A stretch of DNA of 64,000 nt from Echria macrotheca (GCA_030411725.1 MU839827.1:2735027-2799026); one strand, 5' to 3'; shown: positions 42,975 through 52,857, numbered from the stretch's first letter. Notes: generated by a model not told the origin, from the sequence alone. Made by a program: numbers and translations.

Positions 42975-44558
42975 ATGGCGTTCGGAAAGCTCTACACATA
43001 CGAGGTATGCTGACGCCCCGCGCAGTCTGCCAGATGCGTCGCGCAAGAGTTGCTGACCGTGCTTGGGCACAACCAGGCCAACCCCCGCTCCACGGCTATC
43101 CTCGCCGTGGCGAAGGCCAACAACCTCGACATCGAGCTCGTCGAGGTCGACACCACCAAGCCGACCGAGGAGTACCTCAAGTATAACCCTCTCTCCAAGG
43201 TCCCGACCTTCGTCGGCTCTGATGGCTATGTCCTCTCCGAATGTATCGCCATTGCTGTTTATGGTACGTGTTCACATTAGGCGTGAAACTGCCGCCTTGC
43301 CCCGCTTTCCTTGCCCGTCAGGCTGGATTACCCCTCCGCGACAATGATGACCTAGACATTTTCTAACAGTTATCCCTATCTGAAACATGGTGTTGACTTG
43401 GTTCTAACTTCTGATTGTCTCCCTTCTTCCCGATCGTTCTGTGCAGAGAGGCTGGCGAGCTCTTGGCTAACAGTTGACAGTCACATCCCAGAACGAGAAG
43501 ACCACTCTCCTCGGCAAGACCAAGCAGGAGTAAGTCGATTCTATTGAGTCCAGTTGAAACGGTGCCTAACGGTGCCTAGCTATGCTTCCATTCTGAAGTG
43601 GATGTCCTTCTTCAACTCCGAGGTTCTTCCCAAGCTTGGTGCCTGGTACCGCCCTCTTCTCGGGAAAGACCCGTACAACAAGAAGTCGGTTGAGGAGGCC
43701 CAGAAGGTTGCGCTGAAGGCTGTGTCCGTCGTCGAGGCTCACCTCCGTGACAACACCTACCTCGTCGGCGAGCGCATCACCCTCGCGGATCTCTTCGCCA
43801 TTGGCATCATTGCCCGTGGCTTCGAGTTCTTCTTCGACAAGAAGTGGAGGGCCGAGTACCCCAACGTGACGCGTTGGTATGAGACCGTCTACAACCAGCC
43901 CATCTACTCAGCTGTCGCTCCCAAGTTCACTCTTCTTGATACCCCGAAGTTGACCAACGTTGCCCCCAAGAAGGCCGAGCAGCCCAAGAAGGAGGCGGCG
44001 CCGAAGAAGGAGGCTGCCAAGCCCAAGCCGGCTGCCGAGGAGGAGGAGGAGGCGGCTCCGGCGGAGCCCAAGCCCAAGCACCCCCTCGAAGCCCTCCCAA
44101 GAGCCACGTTCCCCCTCGATGAGTGGAAGCGTCAATATTCCAACGTTGACACTCCTGAGGCTCTGAAGTGGTTCTGGGAGAATGTCAAGTTTGACGAGTA
44201 CTCCCTGTGGAAGGTTGTCTACAAGTACAACGACGAGCTTACCCAGGTGTTCATGTCGAACAACCTGATTGGCGGCTTCAACAACCGTCTGGAGGCTTCG
44301 CGGAAGTACCTTTTCGGCTCCGCTTCAGTCTATGGCGAGAACAACAACTCGGTCATTGAGGGTGCCTTCCTCATCCGTGGTGATGATTACAAGCCCGTCT
44401 TCGACGTGGCTCCGGATTATGAGAGCTACGAGTTCACCAAGCTCGACCCCCAGAACCCTGAGGATCGTGCTTATGTCGAGGCCCAGTGGTCTTGGGACAA
44501 GCCGGTTGTCAACAACGGCAAGGAGTATGCCCATGCCGCTGGCAAGGTCTTCAAATAA
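42975..44558 (+). CDS. TEF4: Translation elongation factor eEF1B gamma (414 aa)
   Basis: Structural subunit of the eEF1B nucleotide-exchange complex that recycles eEF1A. Exons 42975-43004, 43077-43263, 43481-43529 and 43580-44558 total 415 codons. The N-terminal GST-like domain runs MAFGKLYTYE...NPRSTAILAVAKANNLDIEL, LSECIAIAVYV, with the GST C-domain WMSFFNSEVLPKLGAW, RDNTYLVGERITLADLF. A Lys/Ala/Glu linker (about 240-275) follows, and then the conserved EF1G domain (PLDEWKRQYSN, ALKWFWENVKFDEYSLW, MSNNLIGGFNNRLEASRKYL, ending AHAAGKVFK). The 217-bp second intron is much longer than the others and hosts a box C/D snoRNA. Confidence 0.97.
43340..43419 (+). ncRNA. snR38: Intronic box C/D snoRNA, snR38-like
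   Basis: Lies wholly within the eEF1B-gamma intron 43264-43480. In order: stem arm GACAA (43340-43344), box C ATGATGA (43344-43350), box D' CTGA (43380-43383), box C'-like GTGTTGA (43390-43396), box D CTGA (43411-43414), and stem arm TTGTC (43415-43419) that pairs with the first arm. The guide before D' reads CAGTTATCCCT (43367-43377) and is complementary over 11 nt to AGGGAUAACUG, an invariant LSU rRNA segment in the peptidyl-transferase region. In S. cerevisiae snR38 directs Gm2815 in 25S rRNA and lies in the TEF4 (eEF1B-gamma) intron (established knowledge). By the five-nucleotide rule C43375 marks the middle G of GGG as the target. Confidence 0.88.
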
Positions 44559-45040
44559 ATGATACATGAACAAGGTGGTCGAAATGGACGGACTGAATTG
44601 CGCATGACTACGGGATATGACTGATGAATGGGATCTGGCATGGGTTAGGCGGGAGGCCGTAGTTTATGTGTTTGTAAATCATCGACGGCTCGTCGAGGGT
44701 GAGTCCGAAAATAGAGACTATCTGCCCTGGGATCAAGCTGTGTGCGTCAAGTTTTGGTGATACTGATCGCATCGCTTCAACGTGTTTTTTTCCTCGCTGG
44801 ATAACTGCCTATTTACTTTCTCGGGCAGCTGGTGTCACTCTCCCAACATCATGATATCCATCATGCACCACGCAGGACTGCTCGCTCCCCTATCGCCGCG
44901 ATGGCAGATGTACCACGGCCACATTCTGGAGCCTCTCTTGTCCAGTTGGGTTTTCCCCGTCCCCATGTTAACCCAAACTCCTCCCATGCCCTCCCATACC
45001 GGGATGTATAAAGCAAGGGGGTGTACACATACAAGCATAT
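44559..45040. other. Convergent intergenic region
   Basis: 482 bp between the eEF1B-gamma stop and the stop of the FCP1-like gene. An 11-bp hairpin marks its right end. No gene. Confidence 0.6.
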
Positions 45041-45052
45041 TTATGCTTGTAT
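45029..45052. repeat. Perfect 11-bp inverted repeat over the stop codon of the FCP1-like gene
   Basis: ATACAAGCATA (45029-45039) and TATGCTTGTAT (45042-45052) pair perfectly around a 2-nt loop. It spans the last codons and stop of the gene at 45041, so any hairpin would form in that mRNA and in read-through from the convergent eEF1B-gamma gene. Confidence 0.7.
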
Positions 45053-46675
45053 TTCCTGATCCTCTAATCCTTCCGACCCTTCTGAATCTTCCGAGTCTTC
45101 TGAGCCCTCCATACGTGGCTGCATCTCCTCATCGCCTGTGTCGGCGCTGTGGGTGCCCGGGTCGGCGTCAGGGTCAGTGCCAGTCGTAGCGGCAGCGGAG
45201 ATAGTATCGACAGCGCTAGCATCAATAGCGGGAGGAGTGCCCTCTGTGGCAGCGGCAGCAACAAGGGGGGAAGTATCGACAACCGGAGCGGTGTCGGCAA
45301 CGGGAATGGTATCGCCAGGATGAGTAGTGTCGGCAGTGGACACCATGTCGACACGGAACGGATGCGCCCGGATATACTTGCTCACATCCATCTGGCTAGC
45401 CAGCGCGTTCAGGTAATCATGGACCAGCGGCAGGATCTGCGGCGTCTCGGCCATGTCGCCCTCGAACGCGGGCAGCGTGATGGCGTTGTGCGGCTCGCTG
45501 CGCGCCTTCTCGGCGCTGTCGTCGATCAGCACCGTGTTGGACTGGTCCCACACGCCGTTGGGCGACGGGTGCGACGCGGCGACGGTCGGGTCCGTCCAGA
45601 GCGATGTCAGACGCTTGTAGCACTGCGTGCGGCGGAGGAAGTCCTCCTTGGTCAGGCCGAACCTGTCGCGGCCCCAGACGGCGACGAGGTCCGAGGGCGT
45701 GTGGGGACTGTTGTTGAGCAGCTGCCTGCACATCTTGTCGACGTTTTGGGGCTGCGCCGAGGACCAGATCACCACGTGGAAGGTGTCGATGCAGTAGGCC
45801 AGGAACCTGCGGGCGTGCGGGCGCTCGACGAAGCCCACCGGGGCGGAGCGGCTGTTGGGGCGGTAGAGGAGGGTGCCGTTGAGGTCGATAACCACGAGGA
45901 GCGGGCGGAATGTTGGGGAGGAGACGGGCTCGAGAGCGGTGCGGGCGAGGTATGCTGGGGTCGGGTTGGGGACGCCGCCGGACTTGAGGCTCGGGGGTTG
46001 GATGGCGTCTCTTTTTGGTGCTGCCGCGGGGGTCTTGGTGCCGGAGCTCTTGGTGCCAGAGCGCTTGGTACGGGAGATTTTTGTAGCCTTTCTCTTGGTG
46101 CCGGCGCTTTCCGTACCGGTGTTCTCCATGGCGGCGCTCCTCGCACCGCTGTTATTAGTATCGGGATGCGAAGTGCTGGAGCTAGATGCCGCCGCTGCGG
46201 CTTTTCGGTCCCTTCGCATAATGCCCTTGTATTTCTTTCCTTTCTTCTTCGGCGGCTTCGACTTCGTCTCGGTGGGACCTGACGCTGGCTGGTGAGATGT
46301 GTGTTCTGGAGTGTCGTTGCTCTGGGTTGTTGGGACAAACGCCGAGAACACCATAGGATTTAGAGCCGCTATAAAGGGCTCTGGGAAGCGCATGTATGGG
46401 AAATGGGGGGTGTACGGAGATATAAGGGCTGGGAAGTATCCGGGGTTGTCTGGAAATATACTCGGTGGGAAAGACGTGCTTGGTATCGGCGGCGGATGGT
46501 ATGAAGGTCCATGGTAGGCAAAAGATGTCGTCTCGGGTCCCTTGTCCGGAGTGGCTTCGTGGGCTGTTGGCCTCCTGTTGTTGACGAGAGACCCATCCTG
46601 GGAGTATGAATCGTTCCCATACGACCACCCTTCTGGCTCCTCATACTTTCGGCCATAGGGTTCGTATCCTGCCAT
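45041..46675 (-). CDS. FCP1/NIF-domain protein with altered DxD motif (544 aa)
   Basis: Single exon. Residues 1-130 are Pro/Tyr/Ser-rich and 140-245 are Lys/Thr/Ser-rich with repeated GTKxSGTK-type units, both disordered. The HAD-type FCP1 homology domain (about 255-430) starts PLLVVIDLNGTLLYR, where family phosphatases read DxDxT; the second Asp is Asn here. Later landmarks are intact: FHVVIWSSAQPQN (motif II Ser), TQCYKRLTSLW (Lys region) and NTVLIDDSAEKARSEPHNAI (motif III DD). The C-terminal tail (450-544) is Ala/Asp/Thr-rich and ends in an acidic EDSEDSEGSEGLEDQ stretch. It is probably a nuclear protein related to Psr1/Nem1/Fcp1 phosphatases. Loss of the general-acid Asp suggests weak or altered catalysis, unless this subfamily uses Asn. 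Confidence 0.85.
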   Translation of the reverse strand: MAGYEPYGRKYEEPEGWSYGNDSYSQDGSLVNNRRPTAHEATPDKGPETTSFAYHGPSYHPPPIPSTSFPPSIFPDNPGYFPALISPYTPHFPYMRFPEPFIAALNPMVFSAFVPTTQSNDTPEHTSHQPASGPTETKSKPPKKKGKKYKGIMRRDRKAAAAASSSSTSHPDTNNSGARSAAMENTGTESAGTKRKATKISRTKRSGTKSSGTKTPAAAPKRDAIQPPSLKSGGVPNPTPAYLARTALEPVSSPTFRPLLVVIDLNGTLLYRPNSRSAPVGFVERPHARRFLAYCIDTFHVVIWSSAQPQNVDKMCRQLLNNSPHTPSDLVAVWGRDRFGLTKEDFLRRTQCYKRLTSLWTDPTVAASHPSPNGVWDQSNTVLIDDSAEKARSEPHNAITLPAFEGDMAETPQILPLVHDYLNALASQMDVSKYIRAHPFRVDMVSTADTTHPGDTIPVADTAPVVDTSPLVAAAATEGTPPAIDASAVDTISAAATTGTDPDADPGTHSADTGDEEMQPRMEGSEDSEDSEGSEGLEDQEIQA

Positions 46676-47529
46676 GGCTGTATCGCCGTGTTAGCCATTG
46701 TCTTGTTTTCACAGGGCTTACTTGCCTGGAGGACGGACTACTTGCCTTGGGAGTTCGCCCTCGGCGGTGTCGCTTTGTATTTGGGTTGATGATGGGATAT
46801 TTTGTAAAAAGAATGTTAAAGGAAGAGTGGTGGTCTGTAAACTGCCTGACCTGTGTTTGCCGTCCTGCCTCTGACGGCCGGATTTGTCAAGTTGTGAAGA
46901 CGACAAGGGGCCGGTCAAGTCAAGAAGGTTGGAGCGGTCACGCCTGGAGACACAAATATGCGCCTCCCCAAGAAAGAAGCGCGAGACTGAAGAAAGTAAA
47001 AGCCGAAATGGGAAGCGTCGATTCTGCTCTCTCATGTCATCTCCCTCCTCGCTCACTATGCCGCTTGGCCGCCTGACTGTTTGCTTCTTGATGGAACCCT
47101 TTGCTCCTTAATTTCCTTTTCCAACTCTCCCTTTGTAGGAAACATTCAATAAAAAAATAAGAGCAATAAGCTCCAAACAGCACAAATTGATATTATACGC
47201 TCATGGCGGACTAAGAGTGTCGTATGAAAAATTGTGAAGGTAGTGTTTCTGCCGTGTGTGAAGATTTCGTTAACACACTGGTGGTTTCTCAAAGTTTAAC
47301 AAAAGTGGGGCATTTCACTGCAACCACACTCGGTGATTTTCAACCTTTTCAACATCTTCAATGTCTAGCAACAAGGGGACGAAAATCCGGTGAGAGTTAT
47401 TTGACCGGAGCTACGTCAAAATTGAGAAGACAGAGGATTGATCATACTCATTTCTCAACTTCATACGACATTCGACCAACATTTGTTTATCTTCGCGGCG
47501 AGACTTGACGTCTGCTGTCTCACCAAAAA
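46676..47529. other. Divergent promoter, FCP1-like / Rrp36
   Basis: 854 bp. It has A/T-rich patches around 47,100-47,250, including an AAAAATT element at about 47228 that resembles the ribosome-biogenesis RRPE core. No gene. Confidence 0.4.
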
Positions 47530-48524
47530 ATGTCATCCGCAAAACGAAAACTTCCCAACTTGGGTCTGCAGAGAAGAGTCCGGCCGAGGGTGGAACCAGA
47601 GCCAGAATCCGACGCCGAGGCATCGGGAACCAGCGACGAGGCGCCCAGCGAGGAGGACGTGGATGATTCCGGTTCTGGTTCTGACTCGGACGGCGACGAG
47701 GATGCATCAGACGTCTCTGATGGCAGCGAACCTGTATGAACCAAAGTTCCCGATGTCCGATTGATTCACGAGACTAACGAAAACCACAGGATTCCGAGGC
47801 AGAATCGGGAGTTGACCCTTCCCAGCTCTCATTTGGCGCCCTGGCCCGCGCCCAAGCCTCTCTCCCACCACGAAAGAAAAAAGGACCAGCAAAAGCCGGG
47901 GACGAGCAGGATGCAGATTCAGATTCAGATGACGACGACCAACAAACCAAGAAACCCCGTTCATCGGAAAAGAAAGTCCTGAAGCGACCCAGCAAACACG
48001 CGCCCGTCGAGATGACGAGCAAGAAGCAAGTCTCGCGCCGGCGCGACTTCATCGAAGTCCCCAAGCTCCAAGCGCGCGACCCGCGCTTCCTGCCCCTCAA
48101 CACGTCCGGCAAGGGCGTCGAGGAGGCGCGCGCGCGCAAGGCCTATTCCTTCCTAGACGACTACCGCCGCGACGAGCTGAAGCAGCTCCGCGCGGCGGCC
48201 AAGAAAGAAAAAGACGCGACGGCGCGCGAGAGGCTGCAGCGCGCGGCCATGTCGCTCGAGTCGCGCCTCGAGGCGCAGGCGCGCAAGGACCGCGAGCGCG
48301 AGGTGCTCGAGGAGCACAGGCGGCAGGAGAAGGAGCTCGTGCGCCAGGGCAAGAAGCCGTTCTACCTCAAGCGGTCCGAGCAGAAGAAGCAGCTGCTGCT
48401 CGACCGGTTCCAGGGCATGAAGAAGGGCCAGGTCGATAAGGCTATTGAGCGGAGGCGGAAGAAGACGGCGTCCAAGGAGAAGAAGTCTTTGCCGTTTGCG
48501 AGGCGGACGGCTGAGGATCGGTAG
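47530..48524 (+). CDS. RRP36: rRNA biogenesis protein Rrp36 (312 aa)
   Basis: Nucleolar factor of the 90S/SSU processome needed for early pre-18S cleavages. Exons 47530-47733 and 47790-48524 give 313 codons. The N-terminal third is acidic/Ser-rich (EDVDDSGSGSDSDGDEDASD). The conserved Rrp36 core starts SRRRDFIEVPKLQARDPRFL and continues YSFLDDYRRDELKQLRAAAK. A long Arg/Lys/Glu helix follows, then PFYLKRSEQKKQLLLDRFQG and the closing KKSLPFARRT, all family hallmarks. The start ATG is the first after an upstream stop. It converges on Coq8. Confidence 0.94.
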
Positions 48525-48680
48525 TTATATTATCTCTCTCCATTTCTTCGTTAGGGAAGATGGTCTATTCTAGGTTGCAAAAAGTACAGTATCGTACAGA
48601 CATGAAAAAAAATCTCGCTAGGCTCGTGATGGATGATACTTCTACAGTACATTTATGATTACATCTCCCCGCGAAGTTGA

Positions 48681-50852
48681 TTATACCCTTGGAATATTCG
48701 CCTTCTGTAACGCCTGCTCAAACAGCTCCCGACACCTCACCCTGCTCCCAAGCCTCGCACACAACAGGAACGCACCGCTCAGCTTGCGATGCAGACTATA
48801 CGTCTCCTCGGGCGGGGGCGCCAACCGCTCGTGGATCATGACCGGAATCTGGGCCTTGACGCGCTCCGTAATAGTCTGCCCGCGGAAATCATACACCTCA
48901 GGCGCCGAGTCGAGGAACGGCTCCGCAAGCGTCACGACCGACGTGATATGCGCATCCAGCATGGCACGGCTCTCATGCCCCGTCAGGTACCCCAGCTCCT
49001 CCGAGAGCACCTTGACCGCGCCCCGATCCAGCCGCGCCGCCGCCGCCAGCAGCGCGACGTACTTGTCGATAAACTCGGCGGGGAACTCGCGCGACGCGCC
49101 GAAGTCGAGCAGCTCGAGCCGGTCCCTCGCGGAGTTGTACAAAAAGTTAGTCCAGTTGGGATCGGTCTGCATGAAGCGGAACTCGACGATCTCGCGCAGA
49201 CACAGCCTCAAAATCTGCGTGCCGATCCAGTCGCGCTGCGCCTGCGAGAAGGACGCGACGCGCGTCACGCCCACGCCGTCCATGAACTCCATCGTCAGCA
49301 CCTGCTTGCCGCTCGCCTCGGGGTAGATGCGCGGCACGACGAAGACGTCCTCGTCCTCGCCTTTGAGGAGGGTGCGGTAGCGCGCGGCGCATTCTGCCTC
49401 CCTCAGGTAGTCGCACTCCCACGCCAGCTCGGTGCGGGCGTTGGCGATGGTCTTGTCGAGATATAGGCCCTTGGGCATCAGCTTGGCCGCGGCCAGGAGC
49501 ATGCTGATGTTGTCGAGGTCCGAGTTGATCGAGTCGGCGACGCCGGGGAACTGGATCTTGACGGCGACGCGGGCGTTGGTAGACCGTAGGACCGCGCGGT
49601 GTACCTGGCCGATGGACGCGGCGGCGATCGGCTTCTCGTCGAATTCTGAAAAGAGATCGCGCCAGTCGGACCCCAGGTTGGATGCTAGCACGCGGTCGCG
49701 CTGCCAGGCCGGCATGTAGTCGGCGCGGTCCTGCACGCGCTGTAGGACCTCTTGGATCGGGCCGGGCAGCATCTTGGCGTCTTGGAAGCTCATCATCTGG
49801 CCGAGCTTGAGCGCGGCGCCGCGCATGCGCGAGAGCTTGGCGACCAGCCGTTCCATGTTGGCCGGGCTGAGCATGACGGAGCCGCCGGCGGTGCTGCCGG
49901 CCCCGACGGCGCGGCTGAGGCCTTCGCCGATGGCGCCGGCGAACATGCCGGCGGCTAGTCCTCCGTAGTTCCACAGCCGGCCGATGCGGGTGGACGGGAC
50001 CCGTGATTCTCGGAGCTCGTATGCTGTTGTTGGAGTGGCAGGAGTAACAGTGGTGACACTGGCACCCACCAGCTCGGCAACGACAGCTGTGTCTTGTGGT
50101 GTTATCTTTTCTGGCGGTTTTGAGGGTTCCGTAGTTTCTCTCGTTGGTTCGACGACAACCGGTTTCGTGTCCACGACCGCCTCCCCAGCCACATCCTCAC
50201 CGGACCTAGATTCCTCCATGTTCTGGCCCCCTACCCATTCCGAGGCCACCTCATCCCGAGGCTCGATGGGGACCGCCGCTGGCGCATCCCGACCATCCCC
50301 AACCTTCACCCCTTCCCTCCCTCCCTCCTCCTCTAGCGCCTCGAGGATCCTCGACCCCCTCCCCGTCCGGAAAACATTAACATCGATCCCCTCCGCTCCA
50401 AACGGCCCCGTCTCAGCACCATCCACCCCAACAATAGGAATCTCGATCGGCCTCCGTCTCATAGGCGGTTTCAACGCCCCACGTGGTTTGGTTGGCAGCC
50501 CAATGGTCCCATTTGCCCACGGCGCCGGGACAAACTCATCTGCTTTCCTCCCTTCCTCTCCCGCTGACCGACCCTCACCAGCCCCGGCACTAGCATCCCC
50601 CATAACCGTCCCCGTCCCCTCCTTAGATACTGAGCCCGTCCCTTCCCCATCCCCAGACCCAGACCTCAACCCATCCCCATCCAACCCACGCCTTGCCCGC
50701 GTCTCACCATCAACAGCCTCAACAACAATACTCCCCCCCCGCCGCCTCAACCTCTCAACCTGCCTTGCGCGCAGCGCCACATGTTTCGCAGCAACAGACC
50801 GCGACGCGCTCGCGACCGCGGCGAGGTCGACCAGGATGTCTGCGAGCCTCAT
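48681..50852 (-). CDS. COQ8: Coq8/ADCK3 atypical kinase of coenzyme Q synthesis (723 aa)
   Basis: Mitochondrial UbiB-family ATPase that supports the CoQ-synthesis complex. Single exon; the first ATG is 50852. The N-terminal about 280 residues are an unusually long Gly/Glu/Pro-rich extension (yeast Coq8 has about 500 residues in all). The UbiB domain contains the KxGQ motif (ALKLGQMMSFQD, about 349-352), the Ala-rich loop AAASIGQVHRA, the ATP Lys in VAVKIQFPGV (about 432), WECDYLREAE, FMQTDPNWTNFLY and LDFGASREF. The order and identity of these motifs are diagnostic of Coq8/ADCK3. The N-terminus MRLADILVDLAAVASASRSV is consistent with a mitochondrial presequence. Confidence 0.93.
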   Translation of the reverse strand: MRLADILVDLAAVASASRSVAAKHVALRARQVERLRRRGGSIVVEAVDGETRARRGLDGDGLRSGSGDGEGTGSVSKEGTGTVMGDASAGAGEGRSAGEEGRKADEFVPAPWANGTIGLPTKPRGALKPPMRRRPIEIPIVGVDGAETGPFGAEGIDVNVFRTGRGSRILEALEEEGGREGVKVGDGRDAPAAVPIEPRDEVASEWVGGQNMEESRSGEDVAGEAVVDTKPVVVEPTRETTEPSKPPEKITPQDTAVVAELVGASVTTVTPATPTTAYELRESRVPSTRIGRLWNYGGLAAGMFAGAIGEGLSRAVGAGSTAGGSVMLSPANMERLVAKLSRMRGAALKLGQMMSFQDAKMLPGPIQEVLQRVQDRADYMPAWQRDRVLASNLGSDWRDLFSEFDEKPIAAASIGQVHRAVLRSTNARVAVKIQFPGVADSINSDLDNISMLLAAAKLMPKGLYLDKTIANARTELAWECDYLREAECAARYRTLLKGEDEDVFVVPRIYPEASGKQVLTMEFMDGVGVTRVASFSQAQRDWIGTQILRLCLREIVEFRFMQTDPNWTNFLYNSARDRLELLDFGASREFPAEFIDKYVALLAAAARLDRGAVKVLSEELGYLTGHESRAMLDAHITSVVTLAEPFLDSAPEVYDFRGQTITERVKAQIPVMIHERLAPPPEETYSLHRKLSGAFLLCARLGSRVRCRELFEQALQKANIPRV

Positions 50853-51393
50853 TCTCACAAACAACAAACCCTCAATCGTGCTATACTACCTTTCCATCTC
50901 CAATTTCCAATTTCAGTGCATTCCACTTTCCTGGTCCTGGTTCGTTGCGCCGTGGAATTTTTGGCTGAGGTCTGGACAGTCGAGCTGTACCGATGTGGGG
51001 CCGAGGAGTGCTAAGCCAAGCAACAAATTTTTGGGAGGTCGACCGCAAAAAAGACGTTGAACGGAACCGGCCGGCAGCGGATCGAATTCGAGCGAGGTTC
51101 GAAATGGACCGGGGTCGGGGCCCCTGCTAGCGGGGTCCGCGGTGCCGGGAGTTAGCCTTTTGATGCACCGTCCGATACATGTGCATTTCCAGTGTTCCAC
51201 CCTTGGTTTTTGATCAATTTAATGTTCAGACATTAGTTGCTTACGTTGTGTAGATATACGTAAACGCTTCATTCTCGCTCGGACCTTCTACCCATTCTTC
51301 ACAGCTTACAGAGGCCAGAACCGCCACACTCCTCATCTCAGCCCGGGTATCATAATACAAAAACGCCAACCCATGCATCCCCGTTCTAATCGT
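50853..51393. other. Intergenic between Coq8 and Ess2
   Basis: 541 bp with both genes on the minus strand. It holds the Coq8 promoter and the Ess2 3' flank. No site identified. Confidence 0.5.
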
Positions 51394-52857
51394 CTATTTC
51401 GCCATGTTCCGCAGCCCAGATATCCTACTCCTTGGCGTCTTCGTCCCATTGAACGGAGAATCAGATCCTCGTCCGCCCGCACTATCAATCTTGCTCCAAA
51501 GCCTCTGCGCCGCCGGCGTCAGCCCACCAGACACCCGCGGACTACTGGGGAACTTGGGCACCGGCGTCCTTTCGACCCTGCCCGTCACGCCAAGCCGCGC
51601 CGACGTTCGCTTCGATTCCGAGATACGCTCCACCATGCGGTGATGGAGTGCCTCCCGCTCCCTCTGATCTTGAAGCCGGAAAGGGTTGGGCGTCGTGTCG
51701 GCCGGTGGGAGTTGAATCAGCGGAGTGGAAGCCGGACGCACTTCGGGCTCCGGTTCGTCCTCTTCCACAAATGCATATCCGTTCACCCGAGGCGTCTCGT
51801 CCCCGCCTCCCGTGACACTCGATTCTTGATCGGTGGCCCGTCGCTTGCCTGCAATGGCCCCTCGGATTTCCGAAAGCGACGGCGACGATGCCCTTGATCG
51901 TTCCGGTGCGACGACAACGGGCTGGGGCATCCTCGTGTTGGCATAAACAATCGACTTTGGCGGAGCTCGTGATTCCGCCTGTGCCCTTTCTGCTACCGTC
52001 TCCACCACGCCATCCACACCGTCCGGTCCAAACATCAGCTCGTTGTTCGGCCTCCATTTCCAGTGCTCCGGCGCCGCCGGTCTGTCGTCCTTGTCCTTGA
52101 TCGCTAGCCGATCCTTTTTAAAGCCATCATCAAACAGACCACCCCGTGTCTTGACCAGCTTGGCCTCGATTTCTTTTTGTTTGAGTTGTTGCTTCGACGG
52201 CAGTTTGTTCCCCGCCCACAGCCACGCATACTTCTCCACCCTCTTCTGGTTTTGTTTGTCGAGCAGCTTGTAGAAGCTTTCATTGTCCTCGCTCGTGTAC
52301 TTGGCCTGGAAAGCGCCGAGGCTCATGTTCGTATCGATAGGTGGCTTCTCCGAAGGCGCGATGGAATGAACGGACGCAGGGGTGTCGCCCGCGAAGGCAC
52401 CGACCGGTGTTGCCGCGACGCTGCCGAATGGCCGTGACGAGGACGGAGTGGCGAGCGGCGTCCGTCGCCGGCCGGGCGTCATGACGTGTTGCAGTCGCCG
52501 GCTCACGTTGTTGATCCATTCTTGGTCTTTAGATTCGAGCGCGTCGAGGTATTCTTGCTGCGTTTCGCTTTCTAGCAGTCCAGGGAAGAAGTCGCGTGCG
52601 ATGATCTGGGAGAGGGCTTCGGTATAACTGTCTTCGTCGAGGATTTTCTTGGGCCGTTTGATTCTTTTCGCCGGGGGCGGTGGCGGCATCAGCTCATTGT
52701 CGGTCCTCTTCCGGATGAGGGCATTGGATTTTGATGGCTCGGAGCTCATGGTGACGGTGTTGAGGACGGCCTCCCATCCGGCGCGCGTTTGTTGCTTTGT
52801 GTTGAAGTCGGAGAGTTCTGCCTCGCCGCTAGGTAATTTGTGGGGTGAACTGGACAT
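51394..52857 (-). CDS. ESS2: Splicing factor Ess2/DGCR14 homologue (487 aa)
   Basis: Spliceosome C-complex associated nuclear protein (Bis1 in fission yeast, ESS2/DGCR14 in animals). Single exon. Family landmarks: KRIKRPKKILDEDSYTEALS, IIARDFFPGLLESETQQEYL, the LGAFQAKYTSEDNESFYKLL segment, KYAWLWAGNKLPSKQQ, WKWRPNNELMFGPDGVDGVV, SIVYANTRMPQP and PNPFRLQDQREREALHHRMV. The C-terminus is basic and Ser/Thr/Pro-rich. The start at 52857 is the first ATG that gives a protein-like N-terminus; a start at MSSEPSKSNALIRKR further in is possible. The remaining 45 upstream codons look like leader. Confidence 0.92.
   Translation of the reverse strand: MSSSPHKLPSGEAELSDFNTKQQTRAGWEAVLNTVTMSSEPSKSNALIRKRTDNELMPPPPPAKRIKRPKKILDEDSYTEALSQIIARDFFPGLLESETQQEYLDALESKDQEWINNVSRRLQHVMTPGRRRTPLATPSSSRPFGSVAATPVGAFAGDTPASVHSIAPSEKPPIDTNMSLGAFQAKYTSEDNESFYKLLDKQNQKRVEKYAWLWAGNKLPSKQQLKQKEIEAKLVKTRGGLFDDGFKKDRLAIKDKDDRPAAPEHWKWRPNNELMFGPDGVDGVVETVAERAQAESRAPPKSIVYANTRMPQPVVVAPERSRASSPSLSEIRGAIAGKRRATDQESSVTGGGDETPRVNGYAFVEEDEPEPEVRPASTPLIQLPPADTTPNPFRLQDQREREALHHRMVERISESKRTSARLGVTGRVERTPVPKFPSSPRVSGGLTPAAQRLWSKIDSAGGRGSDSPFNGTKTPRSRISGLRNMAK

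Noticed and set aside
45149..46282. 377-codon open frame antisense to the FCP1-like gene
   Set aside because: It mirrors the FCP1-domain gene in a G/C-rich region; its product is Gly/Arg/Val-rich without motifs, while the minus-strand gene has clear domain signatures.
49147..49974. 275-codon frame on the same strand as Coq8
   Set aside because: Arg/Gly/Pro-rich shadow frame within the UbiB domain coding sequence.
51060..51120. GGTTCGAAATGG, resembling a tRNA B box
   Set aside because: No cloverleaf: no A box at the right distance, no acceptor stem pairing and the B-box match is imperfect.
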